From: Maritimibacter sp.
GTDB lineage: Bacteria > Pseudomonadota > Alphaproteobacteria > Rhodobacterales > Rhodobacteraceae
Length of the DNA stretch: 41,909 bases
Reading direction: 5' to 3'
Assembly: GCA_020441225.1 (NCBI GenBank)
Contig: JAGRMP010000037.1
Span: 1-41,909, forward strand
Part shown: positions 41,224-41,909 of the stretch, one piece after another
Position numbering within the stretch: the stretch's first letter is position 1
Layout: each line of letters begins with the position of its first letter
The notes under the pieces: model-generated
Told to the model about the DNA's origin: nothing
Database searches by the model: none
What the model saw: only the letters and a program-made list of their open reading frames with translations
Program-made: the position numbers and the translations under genes

Positions 41224-41909
41224 TCACGTGCCGCAGAAGGTCTGCTGCACCCGTTCCCCGGGCGCGGGCGCGCGGGCGTACGCGGCCGTGTCCGGCCCGT
41301 CCTCGTAGGGCCGCGCCAGCACCGCGTTCAGCCGGTGGAACGGCGCATGGTCGCCCGCAACCGCGGCGTCGATCATCTCTTCGACCCGGTGGTTGCGCGG
41401 GATCACGGCCGGATTTGCCGCGCGCATGGTGGCGGCGGTGTCGCCGGGCTCGCGGGCAAGCCGCGCCCGCCAGTCGGGTGCCCAGCTCTCCCAGGCTCCG
41501 GCATCGGTGACCAGGGGACCGGCGTCGCCCGAGGTCGCAAGCGCGCGGAAGGTGTTGGTGAAATCCGCCCGGCTCGTCGACATCCGCGACAGGAGCCCGA
41601 CGATCAGCGCCTCGTCGGCCTCTTCCTGCGTGACGAGCCCGATCTTGGCGCGGAAGCGCCTCAGCCATTCGTCGCGGAAATGGGTCCCGAAAGCGTTGAG
41701 CGCCTCGGTTGCGATCTCGACGCCCTCTTCCTCGTCGTTCGAAATCAGCGGCAGCAGCGATGAGGCGAGCTGGGCGAGGTTCCAGACGCCCATGTCGGGC
41801 TGGTTCTGGTAGGCGTAGCGCCCCATCCGGTCGATCGAGGAGAACACCTTGGCGCCGTGGTACTCGTCGAGAAAGGCACAAGGCCCGTAATCGATGGTCT
41901 CGCCCGAGA
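41224..41909 (-). CDS. selO: Protein adenylyltransferase SelO (YdiU), C-terminal part
   Basis: The last 227 codons of a gene whose 5' part lies beyond the right edge. GETIDYGPCAFLDEYH, SSIDRMGRYAYQNQP and WNLAQLASSLLPL are diagnostic of SelO (UPF0061), a pseudokinase-fold enzyme that AMPylates proteins in redox stress. It ends TFCGT: a Cys stands third from the C-terminus, where eukaryotic SelO carries selenocysteine. The kinase-like core is not in the window. Confidence 0.93.
   Translation of the reverse strand, partial: SGETIDYGPCAFLDEYHGAKVFSSIDRMGRYAYQNQPDMGVWNLAQLASSLLPLISNDEEEGVEIATEALNAFGTHFRDEWLRRFRAKIGLVTQEEADEALIVGLLSRMSTSRADFTNTFRALATSGDAGPLVTDAGAWESWAPDWRARLAREPGDTAATMRAANPAVIPRNHRVEEMIDAAVAGDHAPFHRLNAVLARPYEDGPDTAAYARAPAPGERVQQTFCGT

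Overview
The window is high-GC DNA from an alphaproteobacterium, most likely a Rhodobacterales (Roseobacter-type) genome. This is inferred from the gene types and protein style, not from a marker gene. Positions 1 to about 37,150 look like an integrated metal-resistance island. Positions 37,207 to 41,909 look like ordinary chromosome: dusA, a Bcr/CflA exporter, a TauE/SafE permease, an EEP-family hydrolase and the C-terminal part of selO. A tyrosine integrase (35,793-36,941) lies directly beside the 5' end of dusA, a known integration hotspot, and marks the right end of the island. The left end is outside the window.

Block A (1-26,031) has several units. A tightly overlapping minus-strand operon encodes SCO, DsbB, DsbA, PCu(A)C, a second SCO, an M23 peptidase and a DUF411 protein. 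It is driven by a MerR-type promoter that faces a MerR gene with divalent-metal-type cysteines. After IS3 debris come a membrane protein, an ATC-hydrolase-like protein, a P1B copper ATPase, a multicopper oxidase plus rhodanese pair, and a Met-rich EF-hand protein. A plus-strand run then encodes a two-component system, a SHOCT protein, CcmF-CcmG-CcmH-CcmI and an L,D-transpeptidase. It is followed by an ScsB/DsbD-type reductase on the minus strand, then a second L,D-transpeptidase, three cytochromes c and a His-rich protein.

Block B (26,068-35,303) has visibly higher GC and repeats much of the same repertoire: a second multicopper oxidase, cytochrome c, DsbA/ScsC-like protein, a complete DUF411 protein, an autoregulated Crp/Fnr regulator, CopZ, a two-HMA CopA, CueR, a glutaredoxin-MauE fusion and DUF305. 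The two blocks probably have different origins and were joined.

The genes fit one theme: survival of the cell envelope under copper. Export is by two ATPases, oxidation by two multicopper oxidases, and sequestration by Met-rich proteins, PCu(A)C, DUF411 and CopZ. The island also carries extra copies of periplasmic thiol or haem enzymes that copper is known to poison: haem ligation to apocytochromes (CcmFGHI), disulfide enzymes (DsbA/B/ScsB) and cysteine L,D-transpeptidases. My main hypothesis is that the island combines classical copper detoxification with replacement of copper-sensitive envelope machinery.
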